A DNA stretch of 64,000 nucleotides from Schleiferiaceae bacterium. Its GTDB lineage: Bacteria; Bacteroidota; Bacteroidia; Flavobacteriales; Schleiferiaceae. The notes under the pieces were generated by a model. That model saw nothing but the letters and a program-made list of their open reading frames with translations. It was not told where the DNA came from and made no database searches. How positions within the stretch are numbered: the stretch's first letter is position 1; the number at the start of each line of letters is the position of its first letter. The stretch lies in contig JAGYKI010000002.1 in the NCBI GenBank assembly GCA_018401735.1, forward strand, positions 62,001 to 126,000. Reading direction: 5' to 3'. The position numbers and the translations under genes are program-made. Below, in pieces: positions 51,910-60,334 of this stretch.

Positions 51910-53010
51910 TTATTTGAAACTAAGTTTATCTGTTAGAAACAAATATGATTCGAACGAATGGTTAATCCAGATATTATTCTTGTCTTGTGGAAAAATCTGG
52001 TAGTATTCCTCATTAGGATATAAAACAAGCTGCTCGGCGGTTCTTACATAATTGTTTGAGTTTACATATTGGGGAGATTCGAACTCAGGCAAAACCGATT
52101 TCACAAACACTTCAAGTTTTGGGCCGAGGTATTTTTGAAATTTTTTATTAGCCTTATTGCTGGGTTTTTCGAGTTTATTGTAGACGTTTAAAAAGACCAT
52201 TCGCTTAAAAAATGGCAGTTTTTTAATTTCGGCTTTAGCATTGGTGAAGGGGCTTAATTCTGCAAAATCGCCGGTAGTTTGGATAGAAAATGGTGCTTGA
52301 GGAACCCAATCTGCAGCATTTGTTACAGAAAGTGACCATCCTCCTTGAGTCATATTCTCATAGCTATAAGCAAAATAAAGGTTACCTGGTTTTGGGGCAG
52401 CGCTGCAATATGTTTTAAAGTTTATTGCCGCTGGAATAGTGCCTTTTTTTTGTTCATTTAATAATAGTGCCGTTAGTAAATAAGAGATGGCTCCTCCTTG
52501 GCTGTGACCCATAATGTACATATTTTGGAATCCCGCATGGTAAAGCGAATCGACCTTAGGGAGAATGTCTCGGGAGAGAAATGCTGTAGCTATAAGCCAA
52601 CCCGCATGCACCGCTGCACGGTCATCATCGCTTAAATTATAGTCAAACACGAAGTCAGCACTAAGTTTTAATGAACCTTTGGCGGGAAGCATAGCCGCAT
52701 AGAAGTTATCGAGCCAACTTATCTGTTTTTTGGTTGTTCCTCGGATGCTAATACAAACTCTATTATCTTCAGAAACCCAAAGGTCCCAACGATTATCCAA
52801 ACCCATCTCCATGGATCTATAAATCTTTCTGAATTTTTCAGGCGCTGGCAGATCGGGATTGTATAGAGAATCCCCTTGCCTACTAGAAACTTTAAGCAAC
52901 TCTAGAAACTCCGTTTTATCGAATCCAGGGAGCAAGTTTGTGTTTTGAGCAGCGCTTTTAAGGGGAATAAATAGGAATGATAAGCAAAAGAATAAAATTG
53001 ATTTACTCAC
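51910..53010 (-). CDS. Exported lipase, class 3-like
   Basis: 366 residues with a signal peptide ending near KSAAQ. The alpha/beta-hydrolase core has the nucleophile elbow YIMGHSQGGAISYLL (Ser170) preceded by CISIRGTTKKQISWLDNF, typical of the class 3 lipase family. A later DWVPQ gives a likely catalytic Asp, and a terminal NNIWINHSFESYL a likely His. It probably acts outside the cytoplasm on esters; no partner is adjacent besides the DUF4625 lipoprotein. Confidence 0.85.
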   Translation of the reverse strand: MSKSILFFCLSFLFIPLKSAAQNTNLLPGFDKTEFLELLKVSSRQGDSLYNPDLPAPEKFRKIYRSMEMGLDNRWDLWVSEDNRVCISIRGTTKKQISWLDNFYAAMLPAKGSLKLSADFVFDYNLSDDDRAAVHAGWLIATAFLSRDILPKVDSLYHAGFQNMYIMGHSQGGAISYLLTALLLNEQKKGTIPAAINFKTYCSAAPKPGNLYFAYSYENMTQGGWSLSVTNAADWVPQAPFSIQTTGDFAELSPFTNAKAEIKKLPFFKRMVFLNVYNKLEKPSNKANKKFQKYLGPKLEVFVKSVLPEFESPQYVNSNNYVRTAEQLVLYPNEEYYQIFPQDKNNIWINHSFESYLFLTDKLSFK

Positions 53011-53035
53011 GATCTAGATATTTATTTTACTATAA

Positions 53036-53500
53036 TTAATCCTGAAACAGTAATCGAACACTAGTTTTATAAGAATTACCGGCCTTATCATAGCAGTAAA
53101 TATCTAGATCATAATAACCTTTTCGAATACCTAGGGGAATACTAATATTGAAATTAACATCTTCCCAATGTGGTGCGCTATCGCTGGTTGTGATGGTATT
53201 AGATTCACTTAATGCAAAGCTTGGGTCATTTGGGTTTTCAGAAACATTCGAAGGATCATCAAACCAAGACACGGTGTATTTGTAGGAGGCCAGTGCTACA
53301 TAATCGTGCATTACAGTTACCACCAAGAAATCAGTTCCAAGCGAAAAAGCTTGGCCTTCGTCGGGTTGAACGACTATTATTTTAGGAGCTTGTGTGTCTT
53401 CTTCATTTTTTTCACAACTATAAAATAGCGAGGTGATTAGTATAATAATTCCTAGGCTAAAGAAATTTAATTTTGGGAGAGTAAATTTTTTTGGGTTCAT
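53036..53500 (-). CDS. DUF4625 family lipoprotein
   Basis: 154 residues with a lipobox (SLFYSC) and an Ig-like beta sandwich: APKIIVVQPDEGQAFSLGTDFLVVTVMHDYVALASYKYTV, then SDSAPHWEDVNFNISIPLGIRKGYYDLDIYCYDKAGN. This matches the DUF4625 family of Bacteroidota surface lipoproteins. It lies between the lipase (25 bases) and the Ntn-hydrolase (28 bases) and may be co-transcribed with both. Confidence 0.75.
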   Translation of the reverse strand: MNPKKFTLPKLNFFSLGIIILITSLFYSCEKNEEDTQAPKIIVVQPDEGQAFSLGTDFLVVTVMHDYVALASYKYTVSWFDDPSNVSENPNDPSFALSESNTITTSDSAPHWEDVNFNISIPLGIRKGYYDLDIYCYDKAGNSYKTSVRLLFQD

Positions 53501-53528
53501 AATGTTATTTTTTTGTTATTTCTATTAT

Positions 53529-54638
53529 TTAATTTATCAAGGCAGTAATATCTTTAACGGTGTTTGTTTTTAACTTATCGTCATCGATTATTTGCTCTTT
53601 TACTCTTGCGAAATTTATAGCGTTTAAGTCTATTTTCCTAATTTGTCTGTTCCACATGGTGTGATAGTAATACACTTTGTTTTTCAAATCAGATGAAGAA
53701 GTAACTTGAGTTGCGGAAACAATGTCAGTGGGTAAATGATCTGCGGGGACCTGGGCGCCCAAGGGAATATTGAAATTATCCAATATTCTAAATGATTCGA
53801 AAACAGCATCAAGACTAGTTTCTAAAGGGCGGCAACTTGCCGTGAATGCTGCGGCTCTAACAAATCTTGATGGTGGAGTAAAGTCACCTGGCAAGCCGAT
53901 CAACCCGGATCCCCCTCCCAGGGGTTGTAAATTATAATTATCGAAAGTTTTTGGGATATTTGGATTGGTTGTAAGGCTAAGGTAATTTCTTTGATTAATT
54001 AAATGCCAATCATAAGTTGGGGAATTTGTAATTACTCCGATATACGGATCATATATCTTTATTTCACCATTATTTACGATTTCGATTATTTTACTGTTAC
54101 CACTAGGGTCAACTATTTTAAAATGAAAGGGAAGTGCTGCTCCGCCAAACTCTTTATTTTCAACATTTACAACAATAACATTTTCTAAATTGGCAATTAT
54201 TTCGTCCACTGTTTTAAAGGAAGATAGCATCCATTGCATCAAATCTCCGACGCTCATAGAGTTTTGAGCTTCTGCGCTATTGTAAGTAGCGTATTCTGCA
54301 AAGTCGGGTAAGTAATAAACACCTACATATAGCCCTTCTTCATTTAAGCCATCTGGTCCATAAGGTTGGCCATAAGCACTTAGGGTTACAAAGCCATATT
54401 TACCGGTCCATTTCTTTCCATTGTATCCTTCCGGGGTTTGACCAATAAATTGTTTGTTACGGGGCACAATTAAGATCTGATTATGCTGGGCATCGTTTAA
54501 GGCCCACTCAACAGTGCGAGATACAACCACAGCCCCATCGGCAGATTTTAAGGTAATCCCCGTGCAAGGATAGGCGCTGGGACTGAGCATTATTAGTGCT
54601 AATAAGCTTGCTATGAATTTGTTTAATGTTTTTTTCAT
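53529..54638 (-). CDS. Linear amide C-N hydrolase (choloylglycine hydrolase/penicillin V acylase family)
   Basis: 369 residues. The signal peptide ends at SAYP, so the mature protein begins with Cys25 (CTGITLKSADG), which is the N-terminal nucleophile of this Ntn-hydrolase family. VVVSRTVEWAL supplies the conserved Arg, and GPDGLNEEGLYVGVYYLP, FKIVDPSGNSKIIEI and ITNSPTYDWHLIN the remaining pocket residues. Relatives cleave bile-salt amides, penicillin V or acyl-homoserine lactones; in a marine bacterium an N-acyl amide such as a signal molecule is plausible, but the substrate is unknown. Confidence 0.88.
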   Translation of the reverse strand: MKKTLNKFIASLLALIMLSPSAYPCTGITLKSADGAVVVSRTVEWALNDAQHNQILIVPRNKQFIGQTPEGYNGKKWTGKYGFVTLSAYGQPYGPDGLNEEGLYVGVYYLPDFAEYATYNSAEAQNSMSVGDLMQWMLSSFKTVDEIIANLENVIVVNVENKEFGGAALPFHFKIVDPSGNSKIIEIVNNGEIKIYDPYIGVITNSPTYDWHLINQRNYLSLTTNPNIPKTFDNYNLQPLGGGSGLIGLPGDFTPPSRFVRAAAFTASCRPLETSLDAVFESFRILDNFNIPLGAQVPADHLPTDIVSATQVTSSSDLKNKVYYYHTMWNRQIRKIDLNAINFARVKEQIIDDDKLKTNTVKDITALIN

Positions 54639-54654
54639 TTAATTTGAATTAATG

Positions 54655-55083
54655 TTATTTGTCTAAAATGTTTTTCTTCGACAAGAAATAGTAACCCATA
54701 CTAATAGATAAGATAATAATCCCTATTCCGATCAGTAAAAGGGATTCAGTATGCTTAACATCAAGGGTTATTAACTTTCTAACTATGGCTGTTATTGCGA
54801 TTAATAAAATTATTTTAACCCTGCTTAATATTGTGCGGTGATGATGCTTAAATGTTTCTAAAATTTCTAAAGTGATAATGATATTAAAGAAAATAGGTAC
54901 ACCTGAAAGGCCAAGGGGTCTTTCTTCTGAAAAGGAAAATCTTTTTAATTCTTGGTAAAAAATATAAATTAAATCTAAGGTTTCAACCAAAATGAATAAA
55001 ATAGCTAGAATTGATAATGTCAAATAAACTATATCTTCAGTTCTGGTAATCAACAGGTCTTTTTTCATGCTTAAATGTTCCAA
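54655..55083 (-). CDS. PsiE-like small membrane protein
   Basis: 142 residues with four membrane helices (about 17-37, 60-80, 88-106 and 114-135). The pattern TRTEDIVYLTLSILAILFILVETLDLIY and the helix FNIIITLEILETFKHHH match the PsiE (phosphate-starvation-inducible) family. The frame may start at the second ATG (55068, MKKDLL). Function unknown. Confidence 0.65.
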   Translation of the reverse strand: MEHLSMKKDLLITRTEDIVYLTLSILAILFILVETLDLIYIFYQELKRFSFSEERPLGLSGVPIFFNIIITLEILETFKHHHRTILSRVKIILLIAITAIVRKLITLDVKHTESLLLIGIGIIILSISMGYYFLSKKNILDK

Positions 55084-55382
55084 TACATAATTAGGTAGGC
55101 TATAACATGGCTAAAAATAGTTGCCAATACCTATCATTTTATTTTTTTCATTGTCTGTTGGCCTCATAATTATCCTACTACCTAAAAGGTTGTAAAATTA
55201 AATATGGGAGCTATGATGGTTTATGCCTATTTCTGTCTTGAAAAAGCTTAAGTCATGGCCTAGTCAAAGCTAAATCTTTTATCTTAACTATCATCAACTT
55301 CGGAAAATAGCTTATGGAATGTTAATAAAGGCTAGGCTCTGGGCAGAAAATGTAGTGCAAGAAACCGCAATATTCATAAATA
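55084..55382. other. Gene-free spacer
   Basis: About 300 A/T-rich bases between the PsiE-like gene and element copy E. No ORF with coding character, no clear hairpin and no repeat is seen. The small frame starting at 55319 runs into the repeat and is rejected. Confidence 0.4.
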
Positions 55383-55570
55383 AGGTGAGTTCGACCACAA
55401 AACAGAGCCTCAAATTTTCACTTTTATGGGAAAGGCCATTTATAGCCCTTTTAAAAAAGCGGCTTTCCGCGCCATTGCTTCTTGTAATAGCCCGCTATTG
55501 CTTCACAGCATAGGCTTGAATTCCACTATTTACAAGGGGTCTGAGGCCTGATTTCACGTCGAATTCACGT
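55383..55570 (-). repeat. MITE-like element, copy E (right domain deleted, reverse orientation)
   Basis: 188 bp. In the minus orientation it begins ACGTGAATTCGACGTGAAAT, keeps the left hairpin (AATAGCGGGCTATT) and GCGGAAAGCCGC, then jumps from AAAAGTGAAAATTT straight to the right terminal repeat. Exactly the right-hand domain is missing. Flanking direct repeats are not clear. Confidence 0.8.
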
Positions 55571-55601
55571 TAATTTATGAGTGATGTCAGCTTGGAAATC
55601 A

Positions 55602-55631
55602 AAAAGCCCACAACTTTCGCTACGGGCTTTT
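55602..55631 (-). terminator. Rho-independent terminator of the aldehyde-reductase operon
   Basis: AAAAGCCC / GGGCTTTT inverted repeat with a 14-base loop, 20 bases after the alcohol dehydrogenase stop. The T-tract follows on the minus strand, matching the direction of the five-gene operon. Confidence 0.85.
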
Positions 55632-55651
55632 GTATTGTTCTGAAAAGGGCG

Positions 55652-56812
55652 TTAATACGCCATCTTTACAATTTTTTCCGCATCTACGGAAGTGAGTTTT
55701 TGATCCTCGCCTAAACCTTCCCAACCGCGCTCTTTAAAGCGTTTGCCGATTTCTTCGGCCGTGCCTTCGTAATCTTTGGTATAGGCGGATAGCTTGGTTT
55801 CGATGCCGAGCTCGTGAAAAAACGTTTCGGTGCGTTTAATGGCAGCTTTGGCTTTTTCTTCGATACTGCCATCCTTGATATTCCACACACGCTCGGCGTA
55901 TTGCGCGAGTTTCTCTTTCTTCGTTTCGAAATTATACTCGTAGTGGCGTGGCCCGATGATCGCCAAGGTACGAGCATGATCAATGCCAAAAAGGGCCGTA
56001 AGCTCATGACCCATGGCATGCACGGCCCAGTCGGTGGGAACGCCTTTTTGAATTAAACCGTTCAAGGCCATGGTACAAGACCACATAAAGTTGGAGGCGG
56101 CCTCATAATCGCTCGGGTCGGCCATTATTTTGGGTGCAACTTCAATTAGGGTTTGTAAAATGCCTTCGGCAATACGATCTTGTAAATGAGCCTGAGCCGG
56201 ATAAGTGAGGTATTGCTCCAAAACGTGATTGAAGGCGTCGGTAATACCATTGGCCAATTGTCGCTGGGGAATAGAGGCTACCACTTGTGGATCTAAAACC
56301 GAAAACTGAGGGAATAAACCAGCGCCACCCATGGTAAATTTTTCTTTGGTTTCGGCGCGGGTAATTACCGCTCCAGAGTTCATTTCTGAGCCGGTGGCGG
56401 GTAGGGTTAATACCGTGCCAAATGGCATTCCCTTTAAGGTGGGGATTTTATTTTTAAGGATATCCCAAGGCTCAGCGCCATCGTAAAGTGCGGCTGAAGA
56501 AAGAAATTTGGTGCCATCGATTACCGAACCGCCACCTACGGCTAATAGGTAGCCGATGTTTTCTTTTTTAATTAGGTCTAAGGCTTTTAGTAAAATCTCG
56601 TATTCGGGATTGGCGGGAATGCCGCCAAACTCTATCACTTGATGATCGGCCAAAGCGGCTTTTACTTGCTCGTAAATTCCGTTCTTCTTAATGCTTCCGC
56701 CGCCGTACAGCATAAGTACCTTGGCCTGGGCGGGAATTTCACTTTTTATACTCTTAATCTGATCCTTGCCAAAAATGATTTTGGTGGGGTTTTTAAATTC
56801 AAAGTTTCTCAT
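55652..56812 (-). CDS. Iron-containing alcohol dehydrogenase (YqhD/butanol dehydrogenase-like)
   Basis: 386 residues. The NADPH-binding motif GGGSIKKNG and LAVGGGSVIDGTKF identify the YqhD-type group, which reduces a wide range of toxic aldehydes. Metal ligands are the Asp and His in GITDAFNHVLEQYLT, and His residues in HAMGHELTALFGIDHARTLAI. It is the last gene of a same-strand run with doxX, marR and two reductases (gaps -4, 18, 10 and 17 bases) and is followed by a terminator. Confidence 0.92.
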   Translation of the reverse strand: MRNFEFKNPTKIIFGKDQIKSIKSEIPAQAKVLMLYGGGSIKKNGIYEQVKAALADHQVIEFGGIPANPEYEILLKALDLIKKENIGYLLAVGGGSVIDGTKFLSSAALYDGAEPWDILKNKIPTLKGMPFGTVLTLPATGSEMNSGAVITRAETKEKFTMGGAGLFPQFSVLDPQVVASIPQRQLANGITDAFNHVLEQYLTYPAQAHLQDRIAEGILQTLIEVAPKIMADPSDYEAASNFMWSCTMALNGLIQKGVPTDWAVHAMGHELTALFGIDHARTLAIIGPRHYEYNFETKKEKLAQYAERVWNIKDGSIEEKAKAAIKRTETFFHELGIETKLSAYTKDYEGTAEEIGKRFKERGWEGLGEDQKLTSVDAEKIVKMAY

Positions 56813-56829
56813 GTTTATTTTATTTTCGT

Positions 56830-57831
56830 TTATAGTTTCACAACCATTTTCCCCTGGTTCTTTCCTTCGAAAAGATCTAAGAAAGCCTGCGGCACTTGGT
56901 CAAATCCTTCTCTAATGGTTTCCGTATAGGTTAATTTTCCTTCTTTCATCCAAGCAGCGAGTTGTTGTATCGCCGCGGGGTGTTTATCGGCATAATCGAA
57001 TACCACGAAACCTTGCATTAAAGAACTTTTCTTAACCAAGAAAGACTGTACGCTAATACTTTTGGGGGCTTCGGTAGTATTATACACGGAAATGGCGCCG
57101 CAGTTTATGGTGCGTGAAAATTTGTTGATATTAAATAGCACCGCTTCTGATATTTCCCCGCCAACATTATCAAAGTACACATCTACACCAGTGGGACAAA
57201 CCTTAGCAATGGCCTCGCGCATGTTTTCGGTAGTTTTGTAATTGATGCCTGCATCGAAACCGAATTTAGATTGCATTAGCGCTAGTTTTTCATCGCTACC
57301 CGCAATACCTACTACATGCATACCGAGAATCTTTCCAATTTGCCCCACGATACTGCCCACGGCACCAGCGGCACCCGAAACCAAAAGCGTTTCTCCTTTT
57401 TTAGGCTTGCCAATTTCCATCATCCCTAAGTAAGCGGTGAGGCCAGTTAAGCCCAAAACGCCTAGATAAGCCGAAAGAGGTGCTACCTTGGGGTCTACTT
57501 TAGTGAGGCTGCGCGCTTTCGTCACTTGCATTTCCTTCCAGGCTAAAGCGCCAAAAACATAATCGCCAGCGCCAAGGCCTGCTGCTTTTGACTCTAAAAC
57601 TTCGGCCACAATGCCCGATTCGATCGGCTGTCCTACTTCGAAGGGAGCAATATAGGAGGGAGCATTACTCATGCGTCCTCTTAAATACGGATCTACCGAA
57701 AGGTAAAGCGATTTGAGTAAAACCTCACCTTCTTTTAAGGTGGGGATTTCGGTGTGGGTAAACTCGAAATCTTCTAGACTTGGCTTGCCTTTGGGGCGCT
57801 TTTTTAATAGGATAGTTTGACTCGTTTGCAT
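56830..57831 (-). CDS. NADP-dependent oxidoreductase, CurA/leukotriene-B4-dehydrogenase-like
   Basis: A 333-residue zinc-independent medium-chain reductase. Family signatures are LSVDPYLRGRM near the N-terminus, GLTGLTAYLGMMEIGKPKKGETLLVSGAAGAVGSIVGQIGK (nucleotide loop) and VDVYFDNVGGEI. Relatives reduce the double bond of alpha,beta-unsaturated aldehydes and ketones. Middle gene of the OhrR-type regulated operon. Confidence 0.93.
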   Translation of the reverse strand: MQTSQTILLKKRPKGKPSLEDFEFTHTEIPTLKEGEVLLKSLYLSVDPYLRGRMSNAPSYIAPFEVGQPIESGIVAEVLESKAAGLGAGDYVFGALAWKEMQVTKARSLTKVDPKVAPLSAYLGVLGLTGLTAYLGMMEIGKPKKGETLLVSGAAGAVGSIVGQIGKILGMHVVGIAGSDEKLALMQSKFGFDAGINYKTTENMREAIAKVCPTGVDVYFDNVGGEISEAVLFNINKFSRTINCGAISVYNTTEAPKSISVQSFLVKKSSLMQGFVVFDYADKHPAAIQQLAAWMKEGKLTYTETIREGFDQVPQAFLDLFEGKNQGKMVVKL

Positions 57832-57841
57832 AAAGGTTTTT

Positions 57842-58837
57842 TTAAGAATGAGCAGAAAAGCTGATAATTACTTTTCCCTGAGCATGGCCGGTGGCTAGAT
57901 GTTCGTAAGCTTCCACTCCTTTTTCAAAAGGATAAATTAAGTCGATAATAGGCTTGATTGTTCCGGCTTCTATCAGGCTTTTAATTAATTGTAACTGTTC
58001 ACCATTAGGCTGCATCCATGTCAGTTTGTAAACTGCCGATTTCTTTTGAATTAAAGCCGCTAAATGTTCGGGTAATTGATAGTCTTTCATACCCATCATT
58101 TGCGCTGTTTCCTCGTCGGGGGCAGAGCCAGCAATGGAACTTACTTTGCCACCTTCCTTAATTATTTCAAAAGCACCGAGGGTATAATCGCCTCCTAAAG
58201 TGTCGAAAACGATGTCTAAGTTATTAGCAACTTCTTGGTAATTTTCTTTGGTATAATCGATTACACGATCGGCACCGAGGGCCTTAACCCAGTCTACATT
58301 TTTAGTGCTGGTGGTAGTGTAAACGATAGCGCCTTTGTGTTTGGCATACTGAATAGCGAAGCTACCCACACCGCCAGAACCAGCGTGAATTAATACGCGG
58401 TCGTCTTTTTTAATTCCTACTCTTTCCAAAGCCTGAATGGCGGTTAACCCCGCTAAGGGCAAGGCAGAGGCTTCTTCAAAGGAAAGGTTGATGGGCTTTA
58501 AGGCGATTACCTCGCTATTTACCGCAACAAACTCGGCTACGGTACCCATTTGTTCTTGTGGTACGCGGGCATAGACCTCGTCACCAATTTCGAAACTATC
58601 TACCTCACTGCCTTTTTCAACGATTACTCCACTCACATCGTAGGCGATGGTGGCCGGTAAGTCTAGAGCGATCATTTCTTTTAAATAACCTCCGACAATT
58701 TTATAGTCGATGGGGTTTAAAGAAGCGGCTTTTACCGCAATTAATACGTCTTTATTTTGTAGGCTAGGTTTAGCAATAGTTTTAATGGCCAAGCTTTCGC
58801 TGATTACACCATATTGTGTGATTTGTAAAGCTTTCAT
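57842..58837 (-). CDS. NADP-dependent quinone-oxidoreductase-like reductase (MDR family)
   Basis: 331 residues. The N-terminal GroES-like domain has AASLNPIDYKIVGGYL and AYDVSGVIVEKG; the Rossmann part has LIHAGSGGVGSFAIQYAKHKGA and IVFDTLGGDYTLGAF. No structural zinc cysteines are present. It is a second, distinct reductase of the medium-chain family in the operon, 18 bases after the marR stop; likely substrates are quinones or enones. Confidence 0.92.
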   Translation of the reverse strand: MKALQITQYGVISESLAIKTIAKPSLQNKDVLIAVKAASLNPIDYKIVGGYLKEMIALDLPATIAYDVSGVIVEKGSEVDSFEIGDEVYARVPQEQMGTVAEFVAVNSEVIALKPINLSFEEASALPLAGLTAIQALERVGIKKDDRVLIHAGSGGVGSFAIQYAKHKGAIVYTTTSTKNVDWVKALGADRVIDYTKENYQEVANNLDIVFDTLGGDYTLGAFEIIKEGGKVSSIAGSAPDEETAQMMGMKDYQLPEHLAALIQKKSAVYKLTWMQPNGEQLQLIKSLIEAGTIKPIIDLIYPFEKGVEAYEHLATGHAQGKVIISFSAHS

Positions 58838-58855
58838 TTATTTGATTTTTATAAA

Positions 58856-59326
58856 TTAAAGTGAATTAGATTGATTTTCAGGCTTTTTAGACAGGATTGT
58901 AATCCATTTATCGAGGGTGTCTTTCAACAACATCACCTCGCCAAGCTGCACTTCTTCCGAAAGGAGTGATTGCAGCAGTTTTTCGGGAATGGGCATGGCC
59001 TCTGACTGATAAGATAGGCCTTTTTCGGTGAGGCTTACCATTACCGTGCGCTCATCTTTTTCCCAGCGATTGCGCTGTAGTAGACCGGTTTTTTCCATGC
59101 GCTTAATCAGCGGGGAAAGAGTGTTGGTGTTGAGCATTAGCTTTTCTCCAATTTGATTGACCGACAACTCTTTGTGCTCCCAAAGCACTAAAAGCACGAG
59201 GTATTGGGGATACGTTAGGCCCATTTTTTCGAGATGTGGCTTATAGGCCTTGGTTATTAGGCGTGAAACAGAATATATCGGGAAGCAAACTTGTTGCTCA
59301 AGTTTTAATGGATTTTGTTTTTTCAT
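58856..59326 (-). CDS. MarR family regulator of the OhrR (redox-sensing) type
   Basis: 156 residues with a winged helix-turn-helix (GLTYPQYLVLLVLWEHKELSVNQIGEKLMLNTNTLSPLIKRMEKTGLLQRNRWEKDERTV as separate conserved stretches). Cys14 in QQVCFPIYSVSRLI is at the position of the peroxide-sensing cysteine of OhrR proteins, so the regulator is likely inactivated by oxidation or electrophiles. It overlaps the doxX stop by four bases and is followed by the reductase genes. An inverted repeat over the doxX promoter is the likely operator. Confidence 0.9.
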   Translation of the reverse strand: MKKQNPLKLEQQVCFPIYSVSRLITKAYKPHLEKMGLTYPQYLVLLVLWEHKELSVNQIGEKLMLNTNTLSPLIKRMEKTGLLQRNRWEKDERTVMVSLTEKGLSYQSEAMPIPEKLLQSLLSEEVQLGEVMLLKDTLDKWITILSKKPENQSNSL

Positions 59327-59757
59327 GCGGCGGTGTTTTTTGAATTACGCCAGGCTTTCCAAGCACCAGAAGACCATAGCGCCCAAGCAATTAAAACGGG
59401 TTGGAAGAATAAGCGAATCAGTCGGGCGCGATCCGAATCGAGAACACCAAAGGCATCTTTGCCATCGAGGTATTGGGCAATGTTTCCAGGGAATACTAAG
59501 ACGAAGAATATGGCCAAAGCCCAACCGATGTGGGCTCTTTGATTTTTCCAAAGGAGAAGGCAGAGTCCAATAGCCATTTCTACGATTCCCGAAAGAATCA
59601 CCACCAAGTCTTTACTCATCGGCAGCCAGTCGGGTACTTGGGCTTGAAAATCGACGCGGTTAAAGGTGAGGTGACTGAAGCCCGCAAAAATCATAAAGAG
59701 TGCGAGAATTACTCGAAATATATTTTGACTAAGATTGGTTTGAACTGCTTTTTCCAT
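59323..59757 (-). CDS. DoxX family membrane protein
   Basis: 144 residues with four membrane helices: the first FRVILALFMIFAGFSHL, then VVILSGIVEMAIGLCLLLW, WALAIFFVLVFPGN and LFFQPVLIAWALW. This is the DoxX pattern; such proteins are often linked to oxidative or thiol stress. I chose the ATG at 59757 (MEKAVQTN) because the longer frame runs through the promoter and operator. First gene of the operon; ATGA overlap with marR. Confidence 0.82.
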   Translation of the reverse strand: MEKAVQTNLSQNIFRVILALFMIFAGFSHLTFNRVDFQAQVPDWLPMSKDLVVILSGIVEMAIGLCLLLWKNQRAHIGWALAIFFVLVFPGNIAQYLDGKDAFGVLDSDRARLIRLFFQPVLIAWALWSSGAWKAWRNSKNTAA

Positions 59758-59771
59758 AAGGCCTATTTTTA

Positions 59772-59798
59772 ATCGCACAAAATTAAATCGTGTGCGAT
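59772..59798 (-). promoter_or_regulatory. Promoter and MarR operator of the doxX-marR operon
   Basis: A perfect 8-base inverted repeat ATCGCACA / TGTGCGAT with an 11-base spacer, 15 bases before the doxX ATG. On the minus strand a TAATTTTG -7 element (59778-59785) sits within the repeat, so a bound regulator would block transcription. The half-site TGTGCGAT recurs at 60224-60231. Confidence 0.7.
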
Positions 59799-59884
59799 GC
59801 AAATGTGAGGCTTTTAGATTCAGCAAGTGACATTTGGGTATAGAGTTCTTCGATAAGTTATAAATGCGAAAAATGGTGAGCTGG

Positions 59885-60115
59885 CTACTGTTTTTCTACA
59901 ATGGCATCAGTAATTTTATTTACGATTGGGATAACTACCAATGCTACCGGTAGCACGATTACCCAAGTGCTAATAAAGTTAGACATCCATTTTTTAAAAA
60001 AATCATCCACGAAACCTTCTCGCACAAGTAGCAAAATACCGGAAAGGCTGATGCCGATTGAAAAGGTCATTAAAAAAAGAAAGACAAGCATGCGAAACTT
60101 GGCGGGTATTTTCAT
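59885..60115 (-). CDS. DUF2798 family membrane protein
   Basis: 76 residues with two membrane helices: RMLVFLFLMTFSIGISLSGILLL and WVIVLPVALVVIPIVNKIT, the normal length and pattern of DUF2798. Function unknown. It may belong to the same regulon as doxX, because the half-site TGTGCGAT lies 109 bases upstream of its start. Confidence 0.82.
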   Translation of the reverse strand: MKIPAKFRMLVFLFLMTFSIGISLSGILLLVREGFVDDFFKKWMSNFISTWVIVLPVALVVIPIVNKITDAIVEKQ

Positions 60116-60334
60116 GGAGTGGGATTTTTAGTTAGCTCCGCGAGAAGAGTTTAATATAACCCATCAAATTCGGTATTTAAACTACTTTTAGGAAGGGCAA
60201 AAGTACTTTCTTTTACGTGATAGTGTGCGATATTTATTGAGCACGAAGTATTGCTCAGACAAGTAGTTTAGGTTTTTTTGCTCCTTGGCAGATGCTTAAT
60301 TTCACATTGACCTTACTTTATTTAACGGGCGTCG

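Noticed and set aside
55319..55513. 64-codon open frame on the plus strand
   Set aside because: It runs from the spacer into MITE-like copy E and has no coding features.
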